Source: Datisca glomerata (Eukaryota; Streptophyta; Magnoliopsida; Cucurbitales; Datiscaceae). From it: DNA of 64,000 bases. A program made the translations under genes and the position numbers. Below the pieces are notes generated by a model. It saw only the letters and a list, made by a program, of their open reading frames with translations. It did not search any database and had not been told where the DNA came from. Where the stretch lies: contig QANY01000237.1 in assembly GCA_003255025.1 (NCBI GenBank), positions 62,001 to 126,000 on the forward strand, in the 5' to 3' direction. Positions 33,743 to 46,561 of this stretch are shown piece by piece (within the stretch, counting starts at the first letter, position 1; each line of letters starts with the position of its first letter).

Positions 33743-34669
33743 CATATATGTCAGGTTTGGGTAAATATACTGTTCTACCCCTGTAAATATGTAGACTCAG
33801 TGTGTAAATAGTTTTGTTACCAAATCTTAATAGTTTCATTGTCAACTCTCGATATATTTTCATTCTCAAACTATGGTTATTCCCAGTGCCTTTTGTAGTG
33901 TTGGCCTCTTATACATAGTGCTTCTTTTATTCCTTTACAGATTATATATAGATTCAAATAAATTACCAAAATAGAAATCTATCATCATTGAAGCAATAGA
34001 CTTAAAAATTATAATTTCTGGTCATCAAACAAAATTAAGGTTTTGTAGAATGGGGAATCTTTTATGTCTGTGGGCTTGTAACACTCTTATGAACAAACAA
34101 GCAACTCCATGGCATGGAGTCCTACGATGGTGGGCCCATATCATAGAGCGTAACATGCTTAATTAGATTTCATTAAGGAATTGGACATATTGGGTTTTGA
34201 AGAGGCGGGCTCAACTTTCCTTTAGTAGAATAGAATACGTCCATTTATAGTTGGGAGAGGGCTACATGGAAGATTCCTTGCATGCCACCAATAGCATTGT
34301 CGTATTAGGGAAGGGAGTGCGAGCTCGTGAATTAGGCGTTAGGTCTTTGAACTTGATCTTACTCAGGGTCTATCTTTGGCTAATTCTTTCAACCCATCTT
34401 ATTCAGATCGAGTTTACTTCTCAATATTTAAGCTCTGGACCTTAGACCCGTTGCGCATGTCCAACACTCATAACAATTGTCCCCTAATCAACGATCTGTG
34501 GGGAAGAGTCAATATACTTTTCATACTTCATAATTATTTACGGACATGGAGAGGTGCCACATGCACATTTCACACGGTAATCAATTGCCACTTTTGGATT
34601 TAATTACTCATGAAGAAATGTGCATGCTAATCATTCAATGTTTACTACCATGGAGGGCAAGTGCACTCC
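33743..34669. other. Unassigned DNA between Gypsy and CACTA elements
   Basis: No gene was recognised. The stretch is less AT-rich than the intergenic parts and could be the LTR of the Gypsy-like element whose gag remnant follows the CACTA insertion (39170-39850), because the CACTA element splits it. This was not proven. Overlapping open frames at 34251-34445 and 34376-34603 show no family resemblance. Confidence 0.35.
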
Positions 34670-34672
34670 TCT

Positions 34673-37600
34673 CACTACAAAAAAAAAATGCTACGATAGT
34701 GTCCAAAAAATGATATTGTAGCATTTTCATAGCGTTTTTCTAAATGCTATGTCTATCAACATTATTGAAAGTCTGACCCCTACAATAGTGTTTTTTTGCT
34801 GCTATGAAAAAATGCTATCAAAACACTTTTTATAGCGCTTTTTAGACGTTGTGGTAGACCTATCATAGCATTTTTCAATGCCATTAACGATCTACCATAG
34901 CATATTTCAACACTTGGTAGACCCGCCATAGCATTTTTTCAATGCTATGACAAACCTACCTAGTGTTTTTTTAATGCTATGGTAGACAAATGATAGTATT
35001 TCTAAACCAATAGTAAAAACTTACCATAGCGTTTTAAACATTGTCAAAGACTTTTCATAACATTTTTATGCTATATGGCGTGCAACAACTTATTATTTTT
35101 TTTTGAATTACTTATTCTTGCCATTGTACAAACTTAAAAAATAATATTTTTGACAATATATCAAATAACAATAAAGCCACATGTCTTTTTATTTTATTAC
35201 TCAAATTACAAACTATTGTCCACTAAAAATCAAGTTTTAAATGATAAATACATATTAAATTTTACACAGAACAAGCAAAAGTAATATCCTATATAGAAGG
35301 ATTAGAATCTTACAAGACTCAAAATATAATAATGAAGCTTCAGAAACCGATGTCGAGGAAACATGTGGCTTGCTGGCTTCTATTGACTTAGCTTCTCATC
35401 CGCACAAGAATGTCATCATATATCTTCTGTTTCAGAGATAGAGAGATCAAATGCAATAGAAACCAATCCAGAACCATTAGAGGATATCTCACTGACAGTG
35501 CAAAACATTAATTTTTGAAACAAAATTTAAAATAGACATGCTAGGTGCTGCCTAATAAGAAAGAAAGCGGCAATAAAAAAATAATCATCCCTGCTAAAAG
35601 TAACTTGTCTGAAACAAAAGTTTATAAGCTAGCTGAATCATGGGCTTTACTTATAAGAGAGAGGTGAGACAATGCTCGAATGTTTTTGGACTCATTCAAA
35701 ACCATTACTAGCACCTGACGATCAAGGTCACTGCCTTGACAGATAATTACTGTATTAACAAAGGAATTAGCTGATAGGTTGTGATATCTATTAGGATAAT
35801 GTTTCCATTTTTTGTAGTTATTGTATTAATCGACATGAGTATCATTTTTACTCAATAAGAAAGATGAAGAGCTCAATGAGATGTCCAACAAAAAGGCAGA
35901 TGAAATTCAAATAAAACCAAAGAATAAAACAAAAGATAGAAATGAAAGTGAAAAAAAATCAAATCTCTCGTTCCTCCAAAGTCAAATACTTATAGCATCC
36001 ATAAGTAGACAGACTCAATAAGTTACAAATAAGAAGAGAACTTAAATGAAAGTCCTCTTTCCACTCCTAATCCATGGTACATTTTCAGCTCTAAAAGGGC
36101 GATGAAGATTTTAGTTTCTTAAAACTAAAACTGAGTCGAGCAATCATAAACTATCTCATTTAAACACACCAATATACATTCTGGCATTTAACGAAGAGTT
36201 CAAGCCGCAACAGAAAAAATATAGTGATGTCAGTCGAGATTAACTCTACAGATAAATAACACCTTGTTTACCACCACATGTGTTCGATAGGCTACTATTC
36301 ATGATCCACTTAGCAAAATTTTATAGCTCAAAATAAGATAAAACCAACCAATACAATGTCAGGAAAAGGTTATCTTGATAACATAAATTAGATAAAACAA
36401 GCACATGCAATTCATTAAGCAGCCAACTTTAAGTAACAAATTTAGATTTCAGGAGAGCATATAAAAAGGAACGCCGAATAATGCCAAACAATTGATATAC
36501 GAAAAACAATAGCAACCTTCCAAAAAATGTTACTAAAGCTATGATAAGATCGTTATTAGTAAGGCTAGTGAAAGTCAAACAATATCAAATATGTTGCTTT
36601 TATGATAAGATTGTTATTAGTAATGAAGAAACAAGAATCAAGGTTTGCAGAGTGCACACATCTTGATTCATAAACAATAAGAAACATGCTGCTGATTCTT
36701 GTGATACCATCGATATCAAATAGGAGTCAAATTCTAATATCTAGACAATAGGTTTAGTACTAACAAAAGATGATAAAGTAGTAGTATACCGTTGATAACT
36801 TCAGGTCAAAAGTGAAATCAAAGATGTTATAGATATGAATTCAAGGATACCCCTCGCTTCATCTTTTATCTACAAAAAAAATTACATACACTATAAGTTT
36901 GTAATAAAGTTATGTAAACTAATAGTCCGTACAACTGCAAATTACTGTACTCCGAAGCAAACATGCACATCATCGAAATGCAACTCACCTGGGACTTGGC
37001 GCATAAAATATGAGCATCATCCTGTAAGGAAAATTTGACCAAATATTGTCAAGTGATGATGAACGCTAGGAACATATTCTTAATGGAAGAATCTAGGATA
37101 CTAACTTGGAATTCTACAACACAGAAGACATCGAGTAACAAATAACATCATTATATCTGGTAGAAGATAAAGTTAATAATAAATCACGACATTTAATACT
37201 TAACTGCTGAAACCTTCTCACATGAGTTAGTCCAGTCAATGTACTACTGTCCTCATTACTATGCAAGACACCAAAATCATCCAATCTAAGAGGGAAATCT
37301 ACACAATCAAAAGGGAAGTAAGAAGGATATAGAAAACTTGATACTGATTATAGATATCGCCAAAGAAAGAAGAGATCAGCCTCATCATAACTTTAAACCA
37401 GTGAGAATAAAACTACAAAGTTCTTTCCAAAATACTAGAGATCACAAGAAATATTATATGTCATAATAGTTATACAAACTAAAATGCTCAAAATATATGG
37501 CAGAAACTAATAGCCGTTTGTTAAGATTCATCATTTTTTATTTATCAAAACACCAGAATCCTATAACCAATGACAATAACCCAGATATAAGAACAGCCCA

Positions 37601-38770
37601 CAAGAAGAAAACTACACTAAACAGGGTATACATGCAATAATATCCATGACTTTCATTGAAAGCACAAAAAATGAGAACAATATAAGAAAGCATCATAAAA
37701 ATGTAAGGAAGAAAATTTTGGAGAAGATAGAGAAGAAAAAGCAAAGAAAATGCTAACTTGAAGACAACCCAACATCAAAATTAGACTTCAGTCTCTCATA
37801 AAAACACATACAAGACGAGAAAACGAAATAAAAAGCAAAGAAAAAATGAAAAAATAAGACAGAAAATAGAGAAATACATACCATCAACGAACTCAGATAG
37901 CAAACCGTGCTGAAGATGGATTTTGACCCAAATGTAAAATGACAAAATGAATTAAGATAAAATAAGGCTGAGAATCGAAAGAAAATGAGACCGATAAAGA
38001 ATCAGACCTCACTTTCAGAATATTTACCATGTTAAATAGAAGCTTCCAACAGTTTCTAAAGACTTCTTGAACGATTTCCTCATGGAAGCTATATACATCT
38101 CCACTAACAACAAAACAAACCAAACAAAAAAACTCCCGCAAAGGAGAATCGTAGTCAAAGCCCAAAGTTAGCAAGAACGCAAACAACTACATGCCCAGAA
38201 ATCGTGAACACATACCCTAATTAACTCATATTAAAAACTCAAAATTCACAACAACCAGACAAAAATCACAAAACTAAGAAATAGATTTACGATTGAAACC
38301 CACCTCACAAGAAAATATATCCTTACCACTTGTTCTAAGCAACAAAATCAAAGTAGAAGAGATTAGGGAGACTCAAGATTGAACCGAACTTGTAAGATCT
38401 CTCATACGCTCTCTGCTTCTCTCACTCTCTATGTTTTGGTGTATCTCACTCTTGTTTAGCGCACAACAGGTGATAGTGTGCATAAACTTATAGGGTTCCT
38501 ATTCTACGCATCTTCTTAGGGCGTTTGTGAAGATTCTGGCCGTGAGATTCTTGATAGAGTGAGAGAGAGAGAGAGAGAGAGAGATTGTGTGAGATAGGGA
38601 AATATTTGGAACAAGAGTGTGTGAGTGGGTAAGTTTTCACCTTCCTAAATTTCGATCAAAATTTCACAATTCCCTTCCCCCACTCATTTAGGGCTGTCAT
38701 TTTTATCTTCTATTACGTTTTGAAATAAAACGCCAAGACAAAGTGCAATAAAAGACATTTTTTTGTAGTG
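34673..38770. mobile_element. CACTA (En/Spm) transposon 1, non-autonomous
   Basis: The element starts CACTACAAAAAAA at 34673 and ends TTTTTTTGTAGTG at 38770, a 13-bp terminal inverted repeat typical of CACTA transposons. The 3 bases on each side are TCT (34670-34672 and 38771-38773), matching the 3-bp target duplication of this class. Subterminal repeats with the core atagc-(a/g)-tttt and its inverse fill 34690-35070. No transposase (TNPA/TNPD) was recognised in the 4.1 kb, so it needs transposase from elsewhere. Short frames such as 37893-38186 (minus) give no match. Confidence 0.9.
38559..38583 (+). repeat. GA microsatellite in CACTA 1
   Basis: An uninterrupted run of about 12 GA units close to the right end of the CACTA element, within a leader-like purine/pyrimidine stretch. 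Confidence 0.85.
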
Positions 38771-39169
38771 TCTGATTGAACATGTCATACGTATGCAATG
38801 GACATGATAAAATGAACAATACGTGATTGTTGAAAGTCACAGCAGAACTCGTTCATCGATCTTAAGGAGATCAGGACTTCCAAACTCATCCTATGGTTGG
38901 AATCACAAGAATTTTGAGACTTTATATTAAACGGATAGTTGAGATCAACTCATCCTCTTAGCGGTACAAAAGCATACATTTTGTCTTCTTCTTCACTTTG
39001 CTTTTTTCCCGTAATTTTCAAACTTTCATCAATGCTTCAACCTCCCTAGATTTCCTTTGTCTACATCTATTAAGTAAGTTGTAGCTTTTAGACTGGTTGA
39101 GTCCGCTACATCCATTAACTAATTTTCATGTTTTAAAAGCATTACCTCATAAGACATGACCGAGTCTTA

Positions 39170-39850
39170 GTCTATTGACAGTTCGGGCGCTAAGGACATA
39201 CACCACATCCCTAACTACATTTTAGTAAGGTCCCAAAAAGGGGAAACGATCTAGACTTGACCAAATAAGGTTGAGATCTTGATCTACGATGCAACACTAG
39301 AGTGTGGGATGAGATTACCGTTCCACTCCTGTTGTGGGAGTTGTTTAATAGGAATAAAATAGCCTCAAGTAAACTAAATCCAAATTGTTGGAGGAATCTA
39401 CTCGGATGTAAGATTTTATAGCGTAGCATTGTTCGGAGGTGGGCAAGGGGTTTTCACATTCAATGAATTTTTTCATTTATTCCAGCTTAAGGCGGCCAGT
39501 AATGAGCAAGGCTAGTATAATTCACGAGTCGACAAGAGGTGGCTCAAGGCATTACCGCTGACAACCCCTCCTAGTTCAATACGTGGAAGTACACATGGTT
39601 CGTCGTATCTAATGACCGGGAGGGGATAAAGGAGAAGATCCCTTTTCCATTAGTAGTTCCTTACCACTTCGACACTACAAGTTTTATTTTTTGAAAGAAT
39701 TTTGTCATTATTCGTCGATGGTTACACCTTAGGAGATAGCAAGCCCACGTCCAAGAATCATTCCTGTTGTTGAAGTAGATGCAAAACAGGGGTTTCCAGT
39801 TGGAGAAGGCTAAAGGGAAATAACATGCCCTCCTCATTCCTCCAGTCATA
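39170..39850 (+). pseudogene. Gypsy-like gag remnant (putative gypsy-type transposon domain)
   Basis: Broken plus-strand frames contain FTFNEFFHLFQLKAASNEQG near 39454-39510, RWLKALP near 39535 and, in another frame, WKYTWFVVSNDREGIKEKIP near 39582. These resemble the 'putative gypsy type transposon' family (plant Gypsy gag-like), with the pattern F-x-x-x-F-x-L-x-x-x-x-G and W-K-x-x-F-F-x-V. It lies just right of the first CACTA element and likely belongs to an older retroelement split by both CACTA insertions. Confidence 0.4.
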
Positions 39851-40771
39851 CATGTTCCTTAAAGGAAACCATGGAGCTTGATGATCAAAGATGTGCCTGA
39901 TCAGATTTAATGCACCCCCCTTACCCGTAGTCCCCTCGGTCTAGGAGCCATATCGGTCATTCTTATTGATTCACCAGGAGTAAGACTTATTATACTCTAA
40001 CGGTTCTCCAATCCCGTCTTCAATATTCTATAAGGGTGTGTTCTGGATCTCAGCATATTGAGTCCCCTCAACCTTACAATGAGTCCCTCCAAGCTTACAA
40101 TATTATAATTTAATAGGGGTTTTAATCATATATAAATCCATTCCATCGAACTACATTAAAATTTTTAATCAAATAATAACCAAAGACTGAAAAGTTAGAT
40201 ATAATCATCTCAAACTATGAATAATGTTGAGGGGTTAAAGGGTAACGTAGCAAAGTGACCTATCTTTGATTAGCTTAGTTTGGAAACGCGGAGTTTTGGG
40301 TCTCAGAGGTGAACGACAAGCACCTTAGGATCATCCTAAATGTGACAGCCTCTATTAGAACTATGATGAAGGTTCCAAAGCTCAGTATATTATTTTTAGG
40401 TAGCCTAGGGGTTCGAATCCTTTTTGAGGAAGACAAAAGTTTCCTTTCATAATTGGAAATCTTGGGGATCAGTTGTAACTAATCCTCCTGACAGTTATGC
40501 TTTCCCTTAATTAAGCATAATCATTTTAACTATTTATTCCTACATGGAAACAAGAAATCAATGCTTTTGTAACAAACTTAATAGTTTTCATAACGACATA
40601 TGTAAAGAGGCTCTCGCGTACGCCACCCTCACGAGTTGTAAGGTCCCACACGTCATGACCATGTATAAGAGGGAGGTACAAAGTTTTCATTCTACTGTTG
40701 TCTATATAACAGTGATGCTCTAATGATCCCTTCTTAACGAAGGCAGTGCTATACGCTATCATCCCTTCTGA
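39851..40771. other. Unassigned DNA between the gag remnant and CACTA 2
   Basis: No gene recognised; probably the decayed interior of the same retroelement. Frame 40526-40819 (minus) crosses the CACTA 2 edge and is therefore not a gene. Confidence 0.35.
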
Positions 40772-41392
40772 GTGTGCTATAAAAAATAGGGGCTTAGTGA
40801 CCAACATTTTTGTCGCCAAAGCCCCAATAATTGGTCACGAACTTTGTTACTTTTTCTTCGTCGGTAAAACTGTTCATGATGAAATAAGAAACTCATCGCG
40901 TTAGCCTTTAGCGATGAAAAGGACTGGTCAAAAAATGCCTTTGCAACGAAAATAAAAGTTGGTCGCCAAAAGGTTTTAGCGACGAAAGAAAATTTTATCG
41001 CAAAAACCTTTTTGCGACCAATATTCACAAAAGGGTTTTGCAACAAAAAAAAGCATCATTGCAAAAAGATTTTGCCACCAATATTTTTCTCTTCGTCGGC
41101 TAAACTCTTCTGGGTTCAATTTTTTTTGTCACGAAAATGTTTTTGGCGACCAAATTTTACATTACAAAATGTTGAATTTTTTAGTTTTCATATACACTTG
41201 TAATAGCAATTAATATCATCAGAAAATTTATCAAACTCGATATTTTTCTAAGAAATACATATATTAATCCTTAATATAATAGTTCATTACAAAATCTCTG
41301 AATCATAACTCATTACAGAATTTGATTCACAAATATATTCAAAGAAAAATAAAAAAGAGAGTATTCAAAGTTTGATGTTAAAACTACCAAAC

Positions 41393-41713
41393 TTAACAAA
41401 TATTCTGAAGCTCATGTTTTGTTGTTGAGTCATCGTCAGGAGGTGAAAAACCGTTTTGACGAGCCCAAGCGAGTAAGCTTTGTCGTTTTCTATCCATCGA
41501 CTTGATTTGTTCCTTTAGTTCTATATTTTCAACACCAACTCGACTCTGTTTCTTGGAAGATGTGGGTGGGGCTCCATGACCAAGACTTTTATTTCGCCCG
41601 AGGACTTCTTCAGCTATCTCTTCTTCAGAGCGAGGTTTGACATCCTCAGGTATAGGCTCATCCCATAAAACACACACGCGTTCCTGTGTAACATCAAAAT
41701 GAGCAAAATTCAA
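41393..41713 (-). pseudogene. CACTA-associated transposase C-terminal fragment
   Basis: A 106-residue minus-strand frame with a conserved block EEIAEEVLGRNKSLGHGAPP followed by a basic/Ser stretch and a coiled-coil-like ENIELKEQIKSMDRKRQSLL. It resembles the C-terminus of plant En/Spm-type transposon proteins (Transposase_24 family), where V-L-G-x-R-x-G-x-x-x-G-x-G is followed by a short coiled coil. The DNA-binding and catalytic parts are absent. It is the only coding remnant in CACTA 2. Confidence 0.55.
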
Positions 41714-41730
41714 GATAAATATATTTTTCA

Positions 41731-42308
41731 GTCAGAAAGTATTGAAAAAACATCCAGCAAAATCCGATTGAAAGTGATAACCCCCCCCCTAAATAAAAGT
41801 AAAACACTATTATCTTTACACAAGTATCATTAATTAGAAAATATTCAAAAATCATCTAGCACGCTCAAATACAAAGTGATAACCCCCCTCCCACACGCAC
41901 ATTGAAACTAACACTATTATCTTCAGACAAGGAGAAAGTACTCAAAAATCATCTAGCACGCTCAGATACAAGATGATAAGCCCCCCACACACATTGAAAC
42001 TAACACTATTATCAAGATAGGAGCATCAATTAGAAAATATTCAAAAATCAACTAGCACGTTCAGATACAATGTGATAACCCCCACCCCTCACACACCCAT
42101 AAACCCACACATACATTGAAACTAACACGATTATCAAGACTAGGAGCATCAATAAGAAAGTATTAAAAAATCATCTAGCACGCTCAGATACAAGGTGATA
42201 AGCCCCCCCACACACATTGAAACTAACACTATCCTCTCCCCCCATCTCCCACACACAAATTGAAACTAATACTATTATCAAGATAAGAAGCACCAATCAG
42301 AAAAATAT
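41731..42308 (+). repeat. ~95-125-bp tandem array in CACTA 2, five units
   Basis: Units read aatattcaaaaatcatctag-cacgctcagatacaa-gtgataa-cccccc-acacacattgaaactaac-actattatcaaga-aggagcatca. Five are recognised, differing in the length of the C-rich tract and CACACA stretch. No coding role. Confidence 0.8.
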
Positions 42309-43610
42309 TTTAGAGGGGTTACTCACATATCTTTCGTGAGCCGTATCATTCTGCCAACTTTTTATAAGATTGAAATGCGTGTTGTAAAATATTTGAATTC
42401 GAGTAGGTGCTACCCCATAACATCAAAGAAAGCTGGGGGAAATATCTTTAGAATAAACAAATATTCACAACATTAATTATGCAAGCAATGAAAGCTCATT
42501 TTAATACCCAATAATTTAAAACCCAACATTGCCACCCATGGCCAATTTAAAAAGAATCATTGGTCAGTAAATTTGAAAAGTACCCGAACACTATAGAAGG
42601 GTAATTACAAGAAGTTTGTACCCAAGCTCTGTAACCCTAAAAAGTATGATCAAAAGAGGAAAATCAAGCTAGAAAATCAAGAATCAGAACATTTGTTCAG
42701 TTAGGCTAATTTCAGGAAACTGCTTTCAACCCTTAAATTATCAAAACAACCCTAGTTTTTGGAAACCATCTTCCCTTGTTTTCAAAGACTATTTTAAAAA
42801 ACTATTCACTTCATAAGTGGCAACCAATAGAAAACCAATCATACTTTTATATCAAATTATATCCAAACGAGTCCAAGCTCGTCTAGAATAAGGAAAATCA
42901 AGCTAGCCACAGAAGAATGCTGAAAATAATTCATTTTTCAGTTTTAATGAGACAGTCCACTGATAATGATAAATGAAACGTTTGAGAATGAATCCATCAC
43001 AACCCGAAATTAATCAAGTGAATTGAACATCTTCTTTATCGATAAAGATTCTCCATCATCATGATCTAGCTCAATTCATAGCTTTGTTTGACTAAATATG
43101 TTTAAACAGATTATCATAACCAGATTGAAGAATGGTAAAGATAAACCCCTCAATTTATAAGCCAATTTCATTATTCTCAATAAATAATTTCTGGAACAGA
43201 TTACCAATGATTCTTTTGTTTTCCAACAAGTAAAGACCATGTCTTTTCGAAGGCAATTTCTCATTTCCATTATATGTAAGAAATTTTCACAAAGATAAAT
43301 TGACCAAACTAGAGAAAACACAAAAAATCCAGCCAATATGCTTCAATCATTACTGCTAAACATCACATTTTTCATTCGTAGCCATTTCAGTTAGGAAATT
43401 TTACCCCAACATCTAAAACCAAATGCCTAAAGTTGGGTACAGACAAGTGCCTAATTCATTGAAGGAGATGGGAGGAATAGAGGAAAAATGCCTAATTCCA
43501 ATTATTATCTCTAATTTAAACATATAGAGAATAGAAGAGAAGGGGGGAAAATTGAAGCACTGAGTGAGAGAGATCGAGAGAGGAGGTTTCCTACCTACAC
43601 TTACAGAGAC

Positions 43611-43710
43611 AACGAAGGAGCTTGATCAGTCAACGAAGGAGCTCGGTGGTCAACGACGAGGAACAGAGGAGCTCGATGGTCAACGACGAGGAACAAAGGA
43701 GCTCAATCTG
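43611..43710 (+). repeat. Short tandem array in CACTA 2
   Basis: Four units with the core caacga-(gga)-gctc-atggt (caacgaaggagctcggtggt and caacgacgaggaacagagga variants). It is unlike the rest of the element and GC-richer. Confidence 0.7.
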
Positions 43711-44232
43711 TTGCGGGGGTGAGGGGAAAGCTCTATCCTCGCATAGGGGAAAGCTCAATCTATCGCATGGGTCAATGGGGACTGAGGGACGATTTTAGGC
43801 ATTTGGCGTTTCAGGGACAATTTTAGGCATTTGGTTTCAAGCATTTTTTTCTTTTAGGGACGATTTTGTAACTTCTTCATCATTGGCTTTAGCGACCAAT
43901 CTTATATTTGTTGCTAAAGCCAAGGAAAATGTGACCAATTATATATTCGTCGTTAAAGTCAAAGTTTTTTGTGACCAAGACAAGAATTCATCAGTAAAAG
44001 CGATCATTTCTCTAACGAATTTGCTGTTGTCGTTAAAAATCTCAAAAAATTCAAGCGCCAAAGCCAATTTTTTTTCATGAGATGAAGCTTACTACGAAGA
44101 ACCAAAAAAATGGTGCAATAGGAAATCTTTAGCGACTAATAAAATATTTGGTCGCTAAAGACTAGTTTTAACGACCAATTTTATTGGTGGCTAAACCTTT
44201 CGTGGGTAAAACTCATATTTATTGTAGTGGTG

Positions 44233-45080
44233 GGAAGGTGATCCATAACACCTAAGGTAGCGATGTTGGTCAAAGAGTTAATTCTCCCAACACAGGGTAA
44301 CCTTGCCCTAACCCTGTTAGATTACACCCTCCAGATTGTTTCTAGACAAGAGAGAACACATGAGCTTTATTGCTGAGCTCAGTGACAAATAGAGGTAAAG
44401 ATAAGTTATAAAAGACACATTGTCCATCGCCCTAATAGGATCCATACGACATCCTTTACAATATTTTTCATAAATTACACATCATATAAATAGGGCGCAT
44501 GTAGATTCTAGTTGGTCTTCTCTCTAATGCCATGCATTTTCTCTGACTCAATTATGTTGACAGTCAACATCATATACAAATAGTATTTCAATTAAAAGCC
44601 ACCAAATACACTTCAAATATACAATTCGAATCAAACTAAAGTTTTTTTTGTTGGTTGTTTTCAGTAGATTTCCCTTCCATGGTAACACACTACAACGAGA
44701 ACTCTGAAAACATCCTAGACAACACCCTATGTTTCTTCAAGAGGACAACATTCTCAAATGACAAGTGATGGTCAAGTCTATGCATACACTATTTTTACTC
44801 AATACAATAGTTGTGTTGACAGATTTTTTGAACACAAAATCAAATGCTTACAAATTGATTAGGATGTGAATACACTCTTCTCAGTAGGTTTGGTGAAATA
44901 AAAAACACCAAACCAAATACAACTCTCACTAGTAAAGAGCCAAACAAAGAAGCAAAACATCAAACTAAATACAACTCTCAGCATGCAACTCACACCCTAT
45001 AAGGTTAAGTTATTGGTAAAATTTACAAAACATCTTTCAACATAAAAACTCACACCCTATCAGTTGTTCTGTGCATATAA
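44233..45080. other. Unassigned DNA before the second viral copy
   Basis: No gene recognised. Contains two copies of aactcacaccctat (44986-44999 and 45046-45059) and two of ccaaataca/ctaaataca-actctca (44914 and 44964 regions), a small repeat, but no element structure. Confidence 0.4.
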
Positions 45081-45109
45081 AAATTTCAGGATGACTTATT
45101 AAATCAAAA

Positions 45110-45365
45110 TTTCCATTTAAAAATCAATTGTAAATCTGTAAAATATGTTTTAGAAACGGATGTTAAAAATAGAGCTTCCAAAAAGATTTTTACTCGATGA
45201 CAATATATTCTTAATATTTTTTATTTTGATATTGAGTTTATTAAATGCATTAATAATTCAGTTCCTGACTTTTTGAATCGTGAATTTTTACAGGGACAAC
45301 AAGATGAGGTCTATGCCCCAGGCCTCAAAGAAAATAGTCAAAGTAGAGTCCTTGACTCCATAATT
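45110..45365 (+). pseudogene. Viral RNase H C-terminal fragment
   Basis: The plus strand reads a L-E-T-D-V block, a F-D-I-E-F-I-K helix start and a P-D-F-L-N-R-E block, the C-terminal end of a Caulimoviridae/Ty3-type RNase H (A/P-D-x-L-T/S-R). One stop (TGA near 45198) lies within. RNase H removes RNA from the RNA-DNA hybrid in reverse transcription. The rest of the polymerase is not present on this copy. Confidence 0.6.
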
Positions 45366-45417
45366 GACCCTTAGGGCCCAAATCAAAGAGAAGCCTTCTG
45401 CTCCAAGAAATACCTAG

Positions 45418-46561
45418 ATGACAATACTCGGGTCCATCAAGCCCAACTACCAAACACCATTGGTAAACCAATTTGACTTATTTACAGTTTCTAAACCTTG
45501 TGACCCACAAGTGGTCATCAATCAGCCAATTACTAATTACAAGAGGTCATCTCCATATTTCAAAAAGATCCTCAGTAAAAATATCTTTTATGTGGAGCCC
45601 TCATATGCTCACTTGAAACATCTGATTGAAATAGCAAAATCTCATTTCTTTCCTGATTACCATTTTATCCTTAGACACAAGGATAAAACCTCAGTTTCTA
45701 TAGAGATATTCTCTTAGAAATAAAATCAATAAATATAAAACCAATAAATAGTATAGAGCGAACAATCCTCTATCATTCCTTCTACATCCTCAAAATAATA
45801 ATTTTTGAGGAATGAAAAATCCATCCTTCAAGGTTAAAACCCCTTTGAAATAAAAAATAATATAATTATTTTGACTATATTGATGATTGACAAATAATTT
45901 CTTGCATCAAAATAGTGAATTTTCTCATTCTTCATTTTTGAACTTTGACAAAAATTGCAAGGTCAATTTGCTAAAATGATTTTTAAGGTGGTGGTCTATC
46001 CACGACCCCATCTTGGAAATATTCCCCATTTAACTTCAATAGAATTTCAATTTTATCTTAAAATTATTCAAACCCTCAACGATTGAGGATTCTTTTTCAC
46101 CAATAATTTATCTCATAAATAAATATAAAATCCCATGGATCCTTAAGTGGCAGAATTCAATCAAAGAGGAAATTCTCACTAGACAATACTATGTTAAATG
46201 GTGGGACAAATTTAATACTCTGAAAATCTTTGCCGCCATATGATGAATTTGCAAAAATCCACCCACAATTGAAGACAATCAAACCACCTCCAATGCCTCC
46301 ATTAAAAATTAAGGAGCAAGACAACCAGATGCCACAAATAAACCAGTCCAAATCATGCAATTTTTCCAAAGAATCCAAGCCTAAATCAAAACCTTCTCCA
46401 AATGAAAAGGCCAAGGCTACTAAATCTAAAACAATGCATGAGTTAATACAAAAAATGCTCCTTCTTCTGGATGATAATACTAATTCTGACTCTGGATCAT
46501 CAGTAGAGTCGAATCATCCAATCAAAATAAAGAACAAGCGTTCAAAGCTCTCTCTCAACAA
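45418..46561 (+). pseudogene. Post-polymerase region, copy 2
   Basis: Frames 45418-45717 and 46230-46565 with a broken stretch between them. The first ends with a phrase similar to that ending 26391-26600 in copy 1; the second is a proline/lysine-rich segment. Function unknown. The overlap with copy 1 shows which parts once coded. Confidence 0.45.

Larger units (their letters stand above)
40775..44229. mobile_element. CACTA (En/Spm) transposon 2, with transposase remnant
   Basis: The right end (44229) reads attgtagtg, the reverse of CACTACAAT; the left end is TGCTATAAAAAAT at 40775, a decayed form of the same (C-to-T type changes). Both edges are flanked by GTG (40772-40774 and 44230-44232), the 3-bp target duplication. 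Subterminal repeats around the core gcgacca-a or its inverse occur at 40800-41160 and 43860-44210. The interior holds a transposase C-terminal fragment (minus, 41393-41713), a ~100-bp tandem array and a shorter array. It is a dead or non-autonomous element. Confidence 0.85.

Noticed and set aside
37538..38186. Minus-strand hydrophobic open frames in CACTA 1
   Set aside because: Hydrophobic composition comes from A-rich DNA on the plus strand; no domain or conserved motif.
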